From Paracentrotus lividus (Eukaryota; Echinodermata; Echinoidea; Camarodonta; Echinidae), in NCBI GenBank assembly GCA_940671915.1, contig CALNVZ010003433.1:30295245-30359244 (forward strand): a DNA stretch of 64,000 nucleotides, read 5' to 3'. The translations under genes and the position numbers were made by a program. Positions 12,502 to 24,575 of this stretch are shown piece by piece. How positions within the stretch are numbered: the first letter of the stretch is position 1; each line of letters starts with the position of its first letter. The notes under the pieces are model-generated. The model was not told the origin of the DNA. It searched no databases and was given only the letters and a program-made list of their open reading frames with translations.

Positions 12502-12571
12502 GGGGGGCATAAAGAGGTAAAGGGAGATAAATTTAATTACACAGACAAAAAATTAAGAAATTAAAAATTTA

Positions 12572-12632
<61 letters not shown>
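12472..12632. repeat. Two (AG)n microsatellites
   Basis: AG runs at 12472-12502 and 12576-12632, separated by an A-rich spacer and preceded by a G-run at 12451-12460. Confidence 0.9.
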
Positions 12633-12795
12633 TTTAAAAGGAGAAAGGTGATGAAAAAAAAAAATGCATCGTAATCATTCAAATGATAGTTAATACATTT
12701 CTTCCTAACGTAAAACATATATTTTTCATTTCATGAGCTTATCATAATGTTGCTTGAAAGGTACACTCTATTTCGCAGTAGTTCTACAGTTCTCG

Positions 12796-12957
12796 TCCCA
12801 CTACTACTACTACTCTACTGTATATACCTCAACGACGGTTAACCCACTCACTACAAAACACGACTACACTTACTCATTTTATACTATACTACTACTACTA
12901 CTTCTACTACTATATACTACTACTACTTACTAACTACTACTGACTACTACTACTATA

Positions 12958-12996
<39 letters not shown>

Positions 12997-13100
12997 GGGA
13001 GTAGTACTACTACAACTACAACGACTTCTACTACTACTTCTACTTCTAATACAACAACAACAGCATCAACAAGAACAAGAACAAGAACGACAATAACAAC
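12796..13100. repeat. (CTA)n / (AAC)n trinucleotide array
   Basis: Imperfect CTA repeats to about 13050 turn into CAA/AAC/AGA triplets. The purest CTA run is 12961-12996. Confidence 0.9.
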
Positions 13101-13416
13101 AACAGCTCCTTTGCTTTTTCTTCACTTCAGGAAAATTTATATTTATACTGAAGGATGTACTAACACACAGGCAAGATGTGCTTAAAGTCGAGAAGCCACC
13201 AAATATAACCTCATGAATATTACTACTCTCTCGTATACCCAGGCATTGGCCGCCTCACAGTGGTAAAATATAATATACATTTTTTTTCTCCGTTTTTGAG
13301 TCAAAAATCGATACTGTGAGCGCCGAAGTGGCTACGGTGAGATAACAATATTGAAATGCAATGAGAAAGCGATACAGCTAGCCATGAGAAAATGAATATT
13401 GGATGTTTTTTCCTTT

Positions 13417-13420
<4 letters not shown>

Positions 13421-13452
<32 letters not shown>
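13421..13452. repeat. Poly(T) tract
   Basis: A T-run of about 32 bases. The flanks show no element end that could be recognised. Confidence 0.85.
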
Positions 13453-13453
<1 letters not shown>

Positions 13454-13648
13454 GTGTGTAAAAAACACCATAATATAGGTGATAGAGATGAGGAGAGAGA
13501 ACAAAAAGAGAGAAATGAAAACGAAGGACAAGAGGAGTGCAAAAAGGACATGAAAAGGGAGAGAAAAGATATACATGGAGAAAGAGAGAGAGAGAAAGAG
13601 GGTAGAAAAAAATAAAGAGAAAAGTAGTTTCATATCTCAAGTAGATAG

Positions 13649-13831
13649 TAAGCGAATAATCACCGTTGATCCAAATGATGTGAAGACTATCACTTCCCAG
13701 GTAAGCTGGATAAGCTTTCTCCTCCGAAGCAAAGCTGAGGAGAGATAGCGTGTACATGCGTGTACATCCAACTTGCCGTGGAAGTGATAGTTTGCCTCGT
13801 CATTTGGATCAAGAGGTTATTATTTGCTTCA
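13649..13831. mobile_element. Hairpin-forming repeat element
   Basis: The left arm (AATAATCACC then TTGATCCAAATGATG, followed by ACTATCACTTCC) is mirrored by the right arm, which ends GTCATTTGGATCAA. The core includes GAAGCAAAGCTGAGGAGAGA and GTGTACATGC. A diverged copy of the core lies at 52690-52760, so this is a repeat family. Confidence 0.55.
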
Positions 13832-14519
13832 TATTCCACATCTGAAACATTTTAAGAGTAAGGGGAAAACTAATATTTTGGTTAAAAACTCAAGGTTTCC
13901 TTGATCCTTAAAAAAATCCACTCAAGTCAGGCTTGTAATTAGAACAATACAATATCGACCAATCATAATCAAGGAACGATTCAAATTTGAAATTGTCGAC
14001 CAATTACAAATATCTAGTCACAAATTATGAATTATGATTTTGAGAGCCAGGAGGGGATGGGTGTTAATTCGTTGAATGAGGAAACGCTCTTCTGATTCTT
14101 CCAATTTTTAATCGTATAAATCAAAGTAAAACACCACAACGTGCAAGGGAAAAAACTGCAAACTGTTATAAACTACATTTTGAAAGTGGACTCAATGCAG
14201 TTGAAGACTTGACAGAAGAGAGAAGAGAGATAATTTCTGATCGCTCACTGACGGTTGATGATGTTATTTCTGGAGTTTGTTATTTCATCTTTCAAGTTTG
14301 GAAGACGTTTGATGGTCCTGATTTGGTTTTGCCATCCCGGATGGCCGTGAGATGTAAGCTGCGAAAACATGTCGGCGGAGGAGAGGAGAAGAAGATGTAG
14401 AGAGTGAGATGGGAAGACACAAAACAGGACCAAATGAGAAAGTGGAGCAAGGCCACGAAAATTAGAGGACATTGCAGATACATGATAAGCATTGGAGTCG
14501 AAGGACGAGGATGAGGGGT

Positions 14520-14895
14520 AGAGGATGTTGACGATAAAGATGAAGATGTTGGTGACGATGAGAATAATAATGAAGATAATGACGATGTTGTAAATGGTGA
14601 TGATGATGATGAAGGTGATGAGGAGGATAATAATGATGATAATGATAGTAGTGATGATCAGGATGATGATGTTGATGATGAAGATGATGGTGGTGTTGGT
14701 GAAGCTGATGATAACTAGATGAGGCTGGTGATGATTGTGGTGATGCTGATAATCTAGACGAAGGTGATGATGAGGATGAGAATGTTGATGATGATAATGT
14801 TAATGTTAATGACGGTAATGACAGTGATGGTGATGATGATAATGACAATGTTGATGATGGTGATAATGATGTCAATGAAACAATGCTGATAAAGA
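14520..14895. repeat. (GAT)n-type imperfect array
   Basis: GAT, GAA and AAT triplets dominate. Open frames on both strands are low-complexity products of the repeat. Confidence 0.85.
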
Positions 14896-14923
14896 AGGTA
14901 ATGATGATTATGAGAACGCACAT

Positions 14924-14925
<2 letters not shown>

Positions 14926-14957
<32 letters not shown>
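14926..14957. repeat. Poly(A) tract
   Basis: An A-run of about 32 bases just downstream of the GAT array. Confidence 0.9.
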
Positions 14958-14963
<6 letters not shown>

Positions 14964-15638
14964 TAGAAAACGAACCTTTGTTGTATGTTCAATTAACATA
15001 GAATATAATTTTAAAGAAGATGTTCTTCTTTACAGATTATATTAGCATCGAAGACACAACAAACACTTGAACCTCGATTTCACTTGTCAATTTTGAATTA
15101 TCATGATTATGGAGAAAGAGTGTTCCAATCTCATAACCGCTCTCACGCTTTCTCTAAAGAAAACCCCCTTTCAGTTTAATTGCTCACACGGGATACTAAT
15201 CCAAAATATTAATCAAACAGCAAAGAAAAAGTCATTTCGCGTTTCTCATAAAGTCAAACTCATTAGAATTCACTTCACATAATGTCGTCAGATTCTAGGC
15301 GCCAAAACCAAGATACCCCTCTCCATGTTAATTATACCACGCATTGACACTAGAAGAGTGCATGACTGTATGCACTTTGTTATGTTGCCTATTTTTTTTT
15401 GGGACTTAAAGAAAATGTGCATGAAAATTACGAAGTATAAATAAAATACAGGTGGTGGAAAGTTAAATATATCCGTACATGTGGCTGCTAATAAGGAAAA
15501 AATTGTCGAGACGAAAATCTATTGATGGTAAAATATTATAGATTCAAAGAGAGAAAAACAATCGAAGATGATAATCAAAATTAAGGGGACGACATTGATA
15601 AGCTTATATTAATGGTTACGATGGTACGGATGATAATA

Positions 15639-16246
15639 CCATCATTTGCAAAAGTTTAAGACCACCCTAAATTTTGGGGGTATTATGTTCAATGAGCATT
15701 ATTCTTTTAGCCCAAATTCCTTGCTCAAACGGCGAGAAATGGTACTCTTACTGACTGTAATACCAGTAGACTGCAGCTCGGCCTTGATGTCACGACAGGA
15801 AATGGAACAATCTCTTCCAACAATCCTCTTCATCATGTTGTCCTCGCAACGCGTTGTTTTTCTTGGACGACCACTCCTCTTCCGGTCGGAAAATGAGCCA
15901 TCGTTTCGAAATTTGTGAATGGCATTGTGGACGACAGTTTTGCTACACCCAGTCTTCTCACTAATCTTGCGTTCAGAGTAGCCTTCTTGGAAAAAGGTTA
16001 CTATTTTAACCCTCTGAACCTGACTTAGACTCTGTTTTTTTCCCATCCTGGATAAGAGACAAAGTGCCAGATGAAGACCTTCTGAGGCAAAGACATTCAT
16101 GGAAATGAGCTTAAACCATTAATCTCATCCCATGAACCATGACAGGAAAACATGTTACATAATATTTCAATGGAACAAAAGAATAATGCTCATTGAACAT
16201 AATACCCCAAAAATTTAGGGTGGTCTTAAACTTTTGCAAATGATGG
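15639..16246. mobile_element. Tc1/mariner deletion derivative
   Basis: The element has 70-bp terminal inverted repeats (15639-15708 and 16177-16246) that differ at one position. Both ends begin CCATCATTTGCAAAAGTTTA, and a TA target duplication flanks them at 15637-15638 and 16247-16248. At 608 bp it is about half the length of a full Tc1/mariner element. The missing part is the catalytic DDE/D domain; only the N-terminal DNA-binding region remains. The near-identical ends suggest fairly recent movement by a transposase supplied elsewhere. Confidence 0.9.
15699..16100 (-). CDS. Truncated Tc1/mariner transposase, DNA-binding domain only
   Basis: An intact 133-codon frame runs on the minus strand inside the element. 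The likely true start is the internal Met of MGKKQSLSQ (residue 19), because Tc1-type transposases usually begin close to the first helix. Residues about 22-65 form a first helix-turn-helix (VKIVTFFQEGYSERKISE, then CSKTVVHNAIHKF). The basic linker RKRSGRPRKTT, typical of Tc1/mariner as a GRPR-type AT hook, follows. A second helix-turn-helix (SCRDIKAEL, TVSKSTISRRL) lies near residues 98-125. The frame then stops inside the left terminal repeat, before any catalytic Asp. If expressed, the product could bind element ends but not cut. Family assignment is confident; function is inference. Confidence 0.8.
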   Translation of the reverse strand: MNVFASEGLHLALCLLSRMGKKQSLSQVQRVKIVTFFQEGYSERKISEKTGCSKTVVHNAIHKFRNDGSFSDRKRSGRPRKTTRCEDNMMKRIVGRDCSISCRDIKAELQSTGITVSKSTISRRLSKEFGLKE

Positions 16247-16329
16247 TAATTAAAATGGAGATGACTTGAAAAATGTAGTTACACAACCCAATATAAGAGT
16301 TGAAAACAATGGCCTTACCGAAGACGAAT

Positions 16330-16805
16330 TATCATCAGGTTGACAATGAGCATGACAGTCATGATGGTGGGTATGATGATGATGACAATGATGCTGAGGA
16401 CGATGATGACGATGATGGTGAGAATGATGATGATGATGTTGGTGATGATGATGAAGATGATGGTGGTGGTGATGGTGATGATGGTGGTGGTAGTGGTGAT
16501 GATGATGGTAGTGGTGAGAAAGATGAGGATGATTATAATGATGGTGGCGGTGATGATGACGAGGTTGATGACAATGATGATGATGGTGGTGATGATGATG
16601 TTGGTGGTGGTGATGGTGATGATGATGGTGGTGGTGGTGGTGGTGATGATGATGATGACGATGATGGTGATGATGATGATGGTAGTGGTGATAAAGATGA
16701 GGATGATTATAATGATGGTGGTGGTGATGATGACGAGGTTGATGATGATAATCATAGTATGATAATGATGTTGATGGTAGTGATGATGATTATTGATGAT
16801 AATTA
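16330..16805. repeat. (GAT/GGT)n imperfect trinucleotide array
   Basis: It resembles the array at 1290-1810 and includes an internal duplication: the segment near 16511-16575 recurs near 16690-16750. The Asp/Gly-rich frame of 168 codons is a product of the repeat. Confidence 0.9.
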
Positions 16806-19800
16806 AGAAAATACACGTAGTGCTATAGTTGTTGAGGATGTTGATGATAGGCTTTGTGTTTACGATGAATGAAATTAAAACTACTTTGATTGATAAAATT
16901 TATTTATGTAAATTTCAGTATTTTGCCATAGTCCTTCTGTTTCAATAAATTGATTTCATTTCATTAGATTTGATTTTCGTACTTTCACGCTCAATCTCCA
17001 TGCACAGTTATAGCGTTTTCATTTTTTGATAACTTCCCTCTCCTCCGAGCATAATTAAGCTCCCTTTTTGCACTTGTCATTTCTTTTGGTTTATTTACTA
17101 TCGAGTATTGATTGAATTCTGCAGCGATCCTGTTGTGTTGTATAAGGTGATAGCTTCACCTGGCTAGGAAGCTGATTCATATTTTATTTCTTTCATTTCT
17201 TAAAGGGATGTTGTGCATGCTATAAAATATCTGAGCTGAGCGCCCAGTGTATGTAAAAGCAATCTATTACAATGCAATTCAGAAGAATCATTACAGGTCT
17301 CACACAATTTGAAAATACAAGTGTAAAAAGACCTTCATATTTTGTTTCCCATCATTAATGGATTTTCTTTGACTTTCACTAATCAAGCTAATACTTTTTC
17401 TTTATGTTATTGCATTTCAGGTAGATGGACGTTGTTGAATTTTTGTTGTCATTGTTCTTTTTATATTTTACGGCGCTTTCATTCATTATATGAATATTTA
17501 CGCCTTAGTTATAGGCGCACAAAAAATTCCCTTTAAAAAAAAAACAATAATATTTATAATAGAGAAAAAAAAAAAGAAACAAAATTCTAAATTTATTATA
17601 GCAGATATTTTGGCTTGGCTACACGCACGGTGTCGGGTAGGGATCTTACGGAAAGAAAACAGGTAATGAGTAAACCATGTTTTTATTGAAGAAATGAAAA
17701 TTGACTTAATTTTTATTTCTTGCTGATTAATTAATCATTAAAATCAGTAAAAACTAAATTATTTGTATTGATTTATTATTCATATTGATTTTTTGTAATT
17801 ATTTCTCAAGCGGATTTTCTTAGCTATTACTTTTTTCTCTTTCCTTTTTTTTTCCAAAGGCGACACAATATAATATGGAGCAAAGAGACCCGACGAAAGA
17901 TTATCTAGAATAACCAATGCAACACTATCACCATGATCATCGCTTAACAAAACGGGCAAAGTTTTAACTCCGACTCGCAGCTCGCTTGCGACAAATCGTG
18001 ACTCGACGAGCCGCGTGGCGACTTTCTTGCCAAAAAAAAGACTCATATTTTTGTTGTAGCTTTCCTTTATCCCCGTGAACTCAGCGGCTAATTTGTGTCG
18101 CGTGGCCCCACGTGGCCAATTCTATGTTCTTTTTTTTTTCACCATGGTTAAAGCTCTAATTCGGAACGTATGCCTACCACGCGTTCGGCTTAAACAATAA
18201 TTACAGATGATGTACAAAATCGATATTTATTCACCTTGGTATTTTGCTTTTCCTTTCATCCCGTCTTTACCCAGCTTCTCATATTTCCATTTCTTTCAAA
18301 TATTTTTTTTTTCGTCTGCTCTTTTGTATCAATTGAGCATGGAATTTTATTGTGACAAGTACCGTTTTTTTGCAACTCTTTATCATGATAAGTAGTTACA
18401 ACGGAGCGTATGGTTGTTTCCTTTATACAGTGTGCATACATGCTAACAAGCGAGATGGAGTAAAATAATGCATTCATGTGATGCGCAAATTTTGCAGGCC
18501 TGGACTGTGCATATTTCATTATTTTTTTTTTAGCAATATGAAAGTACGTTTGATTGCGTTTCTATAGCATGATAGCAATTTAAATATAACATGGCGAAAT
18601 ATTCAAATTGCGCTAAATGGCGTTCACATTGCATTTTGTGGTCGATTAAATAACTCTGCATGCCAAGTGAAAACTGTATTTTTTAAAAATTGATTAATAA
18701 TTAGCATATTATCGTCTATTGAAACCAATGGAAAATGGTTTTAACTAACAAAACAGGTTATAACAGCTATTTAGCCTGTAGCATTACCTTGAGACTTTTC
18801 GGTCGGTTCAAACATTTCATTCCAAAACAGACTAATTCCAAAAATATTTATATAAGTCTTACAAATTGATCAAATTACTTCAAATTCGATTCGTGGATCA
18901 GCATCTACAGCATACGTGTAAAAATCATAATAAGCTTTACATATCCTACAAAAACATGGTTTTAATTAAGAAATGAAGAATCCACACAGTGGGACAGTCA
19001 TGACATTGGATTTAGTTTCCTTTGGGAATGGAACAGTAATTTGAAGGGGGGAAAAATGAATGCGAAATTTTGATTATAATCCCCTGTGCCAAGTGCACAT
19101 ATTTACCTTGAGAAATGAACTTTTTTCAAAAATGCTTTTAGGTCCTTTTGGAATGGAGCTCTTCAAATATATTATGATTATAATCGAGCTTGTAATTTGT
19201 TCTTAACCATGTTAAACTATTTAACCTCTTGAAAAAAAGTGTTAAAATATAAGAAATCGCTACTGGTCTTTTCTTATTGTTTTTTTTGTTTGTTTGTTTG
19301 TTTGTTTGATTGTTTGTTTTTGTTTTTGTTTGTTTTGTTTTTTTTTGGGGGGGGGGCAACCCCCAAAAGGTGCGTTCTAGTTTTAAGTTGGTGCTATTCT
19401 GGATATATCCCTCCTTCATGCAGGAGTGATCCTTTATATAAATCCCTAAAAGCATGGTTTTTACCGAAATCGAGATGATGTATACATTATTGGCATTTTC
19501 ATTAAAAATCGCCCCCAATAATATCCACGTGCCCCAGTACTACCATGGATCCATATCATAATGTACATGGACCCAACGACTAATAATTCATATTAGATCG
19601 ATACATACGACCGGTGCACGTGGCTTGTTCTCACATACATGTTATTGAATCGTGTTACCCCTGCCAATATGAAATAGGTTAACCTGGGAGGGCTAGTGGC
19701 GTTGTGCTCACTGGGTGGGGGGGGGGTCCGACCAGATAGTGATAAAGATAGATAGAAAGAGAGAGACAGAGAGAAGACGAGACAGAGAGACAGAGCAGAG

Positions 19801-20020
19801 AGAGAGAGAGGAAGAGAGAGAAAGAGGGAGAGAGAGGGGTGATTATGGTGGTAAATATAAATACATTCGAATCCCGATGGTACCCTCTACCCCATTTTCT
19901 TTGCTCATTTTCATATTATATTTTTCTGGTCAGCTTCCTCATTATTCATAATAATATATATTATACTTTCGGATTAGAAGTTCGGTGCTCTCTGATAGCG
20001 ACGAATCTCTCTCAGTGCAA
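16806..20020. other. Unannotated intergenic stretch
   Basis: AT-rich sequence with occasional T-runs, a (GTTT)n run at 19281-19330 and a purine tract at 19740-19840. No exon or RNA gene could be supported. Confidence 0.4.
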
Positions 20021-20021
20021 T

Positions 20022-20072
20022 AATATATAATATATAATATAATATAATATATATATATATATGTATAATATA

Positions 20073-20118
<46 letters not shown>

Positions 20119-20485
20119 ATTATCTTCCTATTCGTCCTTAGCGAATTTCTTTGTTTCCTCCTTTTATATCTCCCCAACTAACCTATCCCTACCCTGATAA
20201 GAATGTGGCGTTAAGGGAATTTTTCGCGCTATAGAAAGTCGCTAAGGGGGTGCTGACTGAATAAAGCTATTCTTCTCAGTTCCCCTTAAGCCCGTTTTAG
20301 TAGAATATACATATATATATCATATAATAATATACTATATACATATACATAACATATACATATACATATACATATACAATTACATATGTAAATATACATA
20401 TATACATATACATAATATATTTACATATATATATAATAATATACTATACATATATAATAATATATATATATATAAATATATAAAC
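20022..20485. repeat. (TA)n-rich satellite-like region
   Basis: TA, ATA and ACATAT repeats occupy 20022-20115 and 20305-20485. They are split by about 190 bases of mixed sequence. Confidence 0.85.
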
Positions 20486-20589
20486 ATGTATTATATTTAA
20501 CGTCACTATTGTTGCTCTCATCTAATATAATATAATATATAAAACATAATTTGTGTGTGTGTGTCGTGTGTGTGGCGTGTGTTATGAGA

Positions 20590-21273
20590 CAGAGAGAGAG
20601 AGAGGGTATAGCAGCGTTGGTATTCGAAAATGTGTTCTGTTGTTGTAATAAGAGAAAATAAGAAAGAAGAAAGAGAAGAGAGAGGGGGGGGGGTGAAGAG
20701 TGTGCAAATGCGGCATCTCATTTATACCACTTAAATTATCACTAATACTCATTTAATCTGAATCAGTTTTCTTCGTCCGAAGGAAAAAAACGAATGTTTT
20801 AGCAAATTTCCGAATACCTCTTTCCTTCGATAGAGTGAACTTCGTAAATCTCATTTCAGCACTTTCATAAAACGAACACTGAAGAGGAAAATGAAGAAAA
20901 ACGATGAGTACTTGAGCAATATATTGATTGCACCTCATAAGCCACCACCAATAAAGACCGGCGAGTGGATAAATTCGGCTATTTGATACCATCTCGCTGA
21001 TCCCCTTCCCCGACCCTCCGGGAGAGCGAGCACCAGCGACCGCTCTGTCCATCTGTATGAAATAAAACATGCACAGAAATAACCTGACGTATATGCGTCG
21101 GCCTTTAAAAAAGTAAACATGATTGTAAAGTAATAGAGAAGAAGATAAAAGACAACGACGAGTAGAGAGAATAGATAGAAGGCAAAGAGAGAGAAGAGAG
21201 AGGGGGGGGCCTGAAGGGCAGTGAATAAAGAGAGAGAGAGAGGACAGAGAATAGTGAGGGAAAAAAGCTAGAG

Positions 21274-21310
<37 letters not shown>
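20590..21310. repeat. Purine-rich tracts with (AG)n
   Basis: Short AG and G runs lie at 20590-20603 and 20680-20692. AG-rich stretches occur at 21180-21260, with the purest run at 21277-21308. The sequence between (20700-21170) shows no supported gene. Confidence 0.8.
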
Positions 21311-21312
<2 letters not shown>

Positions 21313-21415
21313 GGGAAGATCACACAATTTAAAAAGGAAAGGGAGACAGAAATATGAAAGATAAGTGGGAAAGAGACAACGGTAATTATAGGGATTGTGA
21401 CAAACAAATAGAGAA

Positions 21416-21770
21416 AAAAAATCGTTTTGTTTTGGGTACATATAGGATAAATTTGATTTGATATCCGCCATCCAATTGACTTTTTTTTCAGGTCCGTTTA
21501 ATTGATATGATGTGCATTCGGTTAATTTGTTTTTGTAAATGATTATATTATTGATAACAATCACAATAGGGAGTATAACGAAGAAATAGAAAGAAAATCG
21601 TTGTGTTTTTGGTTATAGGATAAATATGATTTTGATAATTGTATGCCATCCAATTGAAATGCTTCGCGTCAGTGTAGTTCATACAATGTCATAATTTCAG
21701 CATCTAGTTCAATATAATTTGTGAAATTTTTCTAAATTGCATAATGATTATATCATTGGTAACAATCATT
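21416..21770. repeat. Diverged tandem duplication, unit about 180 bp
   Basis: The segment from about 21420 (ATCGTTTTGTTTTGG, AGGATAAATTTGATTT, GCCATCCAATTGA, ATGATTATATTATTG) recurs in the same order from about 21597, with roughly 15-25% difference by eye. No function is apparent. Confidence 0.55.
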
Positions 21771-21803
21771 CAAGATTCAAGATTCAAGATTACTTTATTG
21801 ATT
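21771..21803. repeat. CAAGATT heptamer repeat, possible LINE 3' end
   Basis: Three copies of ATTCAAG precede ATTACTTTATT. Read on the minus strand this is AATAAAGTAATCTTGAATC, a form common at the 3' ends of CR1/L2-type retrotransposons. Together with the LINE-like fragment beyond the gap it suggests one minus-strand element spanning the gap. Confidence 0.4.
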
Positions 21804-21855
21804 TTCTTTCATGTTTTCAAAAGTTAACAAAATAAATAATCAAATTAACAACATC

Positions 21856-22395
21856 NNNNNNNNNNNNNNNNNNNNNNNNNNNNNNNNNNNNNNNNNNNNN
21901 NNNNNNNNNNNNNNNNNNNNNNNNNNNNNNNNNNNNNNNNNNNNNNNNNNNNNNNNNNNNNNNNNNNNNNNNNNNNNNNNNNNNNNNNNNNNNNNNNNNN
22001 NNNNNNNNNNNNNNNNNNNNNNNNNNNNNNNNNNNNNNNNNNNNNNNNNNNNNNNNNNNNNNNNNNNNNNNNNNNNNNNNNNNNNNNNNNNNNNNNNNNN
22101 NNNNNNNNNNNNNNNNNNNNNNNNNNNNNNNNNNNNNNNNNNNNNNNNNNNNNNNNNNNNNNNNNNNNNNNNNNNNNNNNNNNNNNNNNNNNNNNNNNNN
22201 NNNNNNNNNNNNNNNNNNNNNNNNNNNNNNNNNNNNNNNNNNNNNNNNNNNNNNNNNNNNNNNNNNNNNNNNNNNNNNNNNNNNNNNNNNNNNNNNNNNN
22301 NNNNNNNNNNNNNNNNNNNNNNNNNNNNNNNNNNNNNNNNNNNNNNNNNNNNNNNNNNNNNNNNNNNNNNNNNNNNNNNNNNNNNNNNNNNNNNN
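21856..22395. other. Assembly gap
   Basis: A run of 540 N. Frames that cross it are meaningless. Confidence 1.
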
Positions 22396-22620
22396 GTTTG
22401 TGTTTTAATAAAATGATGCTTCTTATCTCACGCATGTCTCTGGGTAGAAATTCCAAAATTTAGGGGCAGTAAATATAAAAGTGTTTTGTGTGAGCACTGT
22501 ACGCGTTCTTGGTAATGGTAATCATGACAATAGATGAGTTTTTATAGATATGCAAAACAGCAATATGGTTCTGATAATGTTACGTATTTTAGTGTAATCA
22601 TATCTAATTTTAGACTTTCA
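22396..22620 (-). pseudogene. LINE reverse-transcriptase C-terminal remnant
   Basis: The minus strand at 22396-22470 reads PKFWNFLPRDMREIRSI and continues with ILLKHK. This matches the WNxLPxxIR consensus at the C-terminus of CR1/L2-type polyproteins. Upstream (to about 22600) a frame with RTRTVLTQNTFIFTA fits the preceding segment, but stops and frame changes intervene. The 3' part runs into the gap. Confidence 0.5.
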
Positions 22621-22624
22621 TTCG

Positions 22625-24511
22625 CAAATTCCATAGAATAACGAGTTATTATAGCCTTCGGATCTAACGTTAGGATGCAATTTTTTAAAATTTCTTGTCT
22701 GTTAGCAGTTCTCATAAGTTGTATCCCTCAATACAGTCTCTAGGACACTTAGCATGCTTGGTGGGATAAATGATTATGGTATTATCTTGAATCTTTACCA
22801 ATCCAACCGCAAAGTATTTGATGGAATTCAGCTCAGACGGTTCATTAATATTATACAAATAACGCAGCAAATCAAGCGATTTATATTTTCTTATTAAGAA
22901 ATTCATGAGACGTTCAATATCCCTACAAATACAACTAACAAAACATGAAATAGTGCCTCTTTTTACACTTAGCTGCATAATTCGTACACTCTTTAAAATT
23001 GAGTAAAACTTCGGAGATTTGTTCTCGCTTAAACGTTGTTAACAAAGGGCATTAACTCCGACGATGAAAAGAGTGAGATAAAAAAAGAATAGATTAAAAT
23101 ATTCAAAAAAAAGAGGAGAGAGCGAGAGGGTGAAAGACTGATAGGAAAAGGAACATTAGCTCATTTTTGCCCCCTGCTATTGCGGGTAATACATCTTACT
23201 GTCTGCATAGCGCTTGGATATTGCGCGGAAACAGTGAATAGGAAAGGGAGAAAAAAAAGAGAGTGGAATATTTTAGCAGGGACTCGGGAAAGAGGCCATT
23301 TTTACGATCGATAATATGGATTTTCTAATTCCGCACACTCAACTTGAAAGGGGAAAGGAAGAGGGATAGGGAGAGGAGAGGAAGGAGCTTAAAAGAAAGA
23401 ATAGAAAGAGAGCTTTCCTCAGGGATATCTTTTACTTCTTCTCGTTTCTCACCTTCTCTTTCTCTCACTTCTCTCTGAGTTTTTGTTTTTGCTCCTGCGC
23501 TGCTCTGCGGCAAGCAGTCGGCGGCGATCGTCGGTTTGTTGGCAGAGCGCGCGCTTTAGAGATTGAGGGAGTTGTGTGGCGGTATGTGTTAATGCATTCA
23601 GCGGCACGACTGCTCCATTGATCGCCGGAGCTTCCCGTGCATTCCTCTGCTCCGGTCCCGCTTCTTATAGAGCAAAAAACGGCCTTCTGGGTGACTAAGT
23701 AGTCTGTCTTCCCCCTCTCGACAAACTCTCCATCCGACCCCACCCCCTCCTCCGTGCAGAGTAACCCCACCCTCACTTTCTAGCCATTTAGTACCTTTCA
23801 TTTTGATATTTCCTAAAAAGTCGTACACTTTTTGTATCCCCACCAAATATACTTTTTTTCAGCAACTAATTCCTCTTACCATTTTTTTTTTTTTTTAAAC
23901 TTTCAGACTTTCCTTTCCCTTATCCTATTGAACCAAAAAACGACAATCTACATTTGTTCCCCTTCGGCATTCATTTGCATATAGCCCCTTTTTTAAAACT
24001 TATTTTTCATTTTTAAAGAATAAACGGATTTATTATCATTTAATCCAGATTAACCATATTCTGACTGCACGAATCCAAGAATGTTACTGTAACCCACATT
24101 CTATATTGTAGAGAGTGGGTTACATTCTGGAGCGCCCCACAAAAAGTAGAACCCGGAAGGTCAGTCATCTTTTAGGTGAAAAAAAAAAAACACCCAAAGA
24201 AACAAACAAATAAAAAGCACATTGTTATTTTAAATTCAAGGTTTTCTCTTTCTTTCTTCTCAAAACCAATACGAAAAAGCCACGCATAGATGAGCAAAAA
24301 GAGATAAGCAAAAAATTAACTGTCAACATTTTAATAAGCTTGCAAGATGTAACAGCCGTGTCTGAGAAATGGAGGCTTCATTAACATTTCTTTTATGTTC
24401 TTTGTTAACTTTTATTTCAACAAATACCTTAGTGATCGTGAACCGCTACTTGCAAACATCCAGTGTGGTTCTCTAACTTTGATCTGATCTCCGCAATTAA
24501 ATTTTTACATT

Positions 24512-24512
<1 letters not shown>
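22625..24512. other. Unannotated stretch
   Basis: No exon was recognised. An open minus-strand frame at 22712-22978 has no motif that could be identified; it might be an upstream part of the LINE remnant. A short hairpin (GTAACCCAC with GTGGGTTAC) lies at 24089-24123. Confidence 0.35.

Positions 24513-24574
<62 letters not shown>
24513..24574. repeat. (AG)n microsatellite
   Basis: A pure AG run of about 60 bases. Confidence 0.95.

Positions 24575-24575
<1 letters not shown>

Noticed and set aside
13301-13757. Ser/Leu/Phe-rich minus-strand frames
   Set aside because: They cover a poly-T tract and purine-rich repeat; composition explains them.
16300-16806. Acidic open frame of 168 codons
   Set aside because: Same kind of trinucleotide array, with an internal duplication of DNA rather than a protein domain.
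23465-23846. Overlapping minus-strand frames of about 80-100 codons
   Set aside because: No domain-like pattern; composition is purine-rich and the two frames compete. No splice context supports either.
24080-24140. TGTTACTGTAACCC ... GGGTTACATTCTGGAGCGCC, considered as an LTR end with primer-binding site
   Set aside because: Only a 10-bp hairpin is present. No second LTR, polyprotein motif or target duplication was found.
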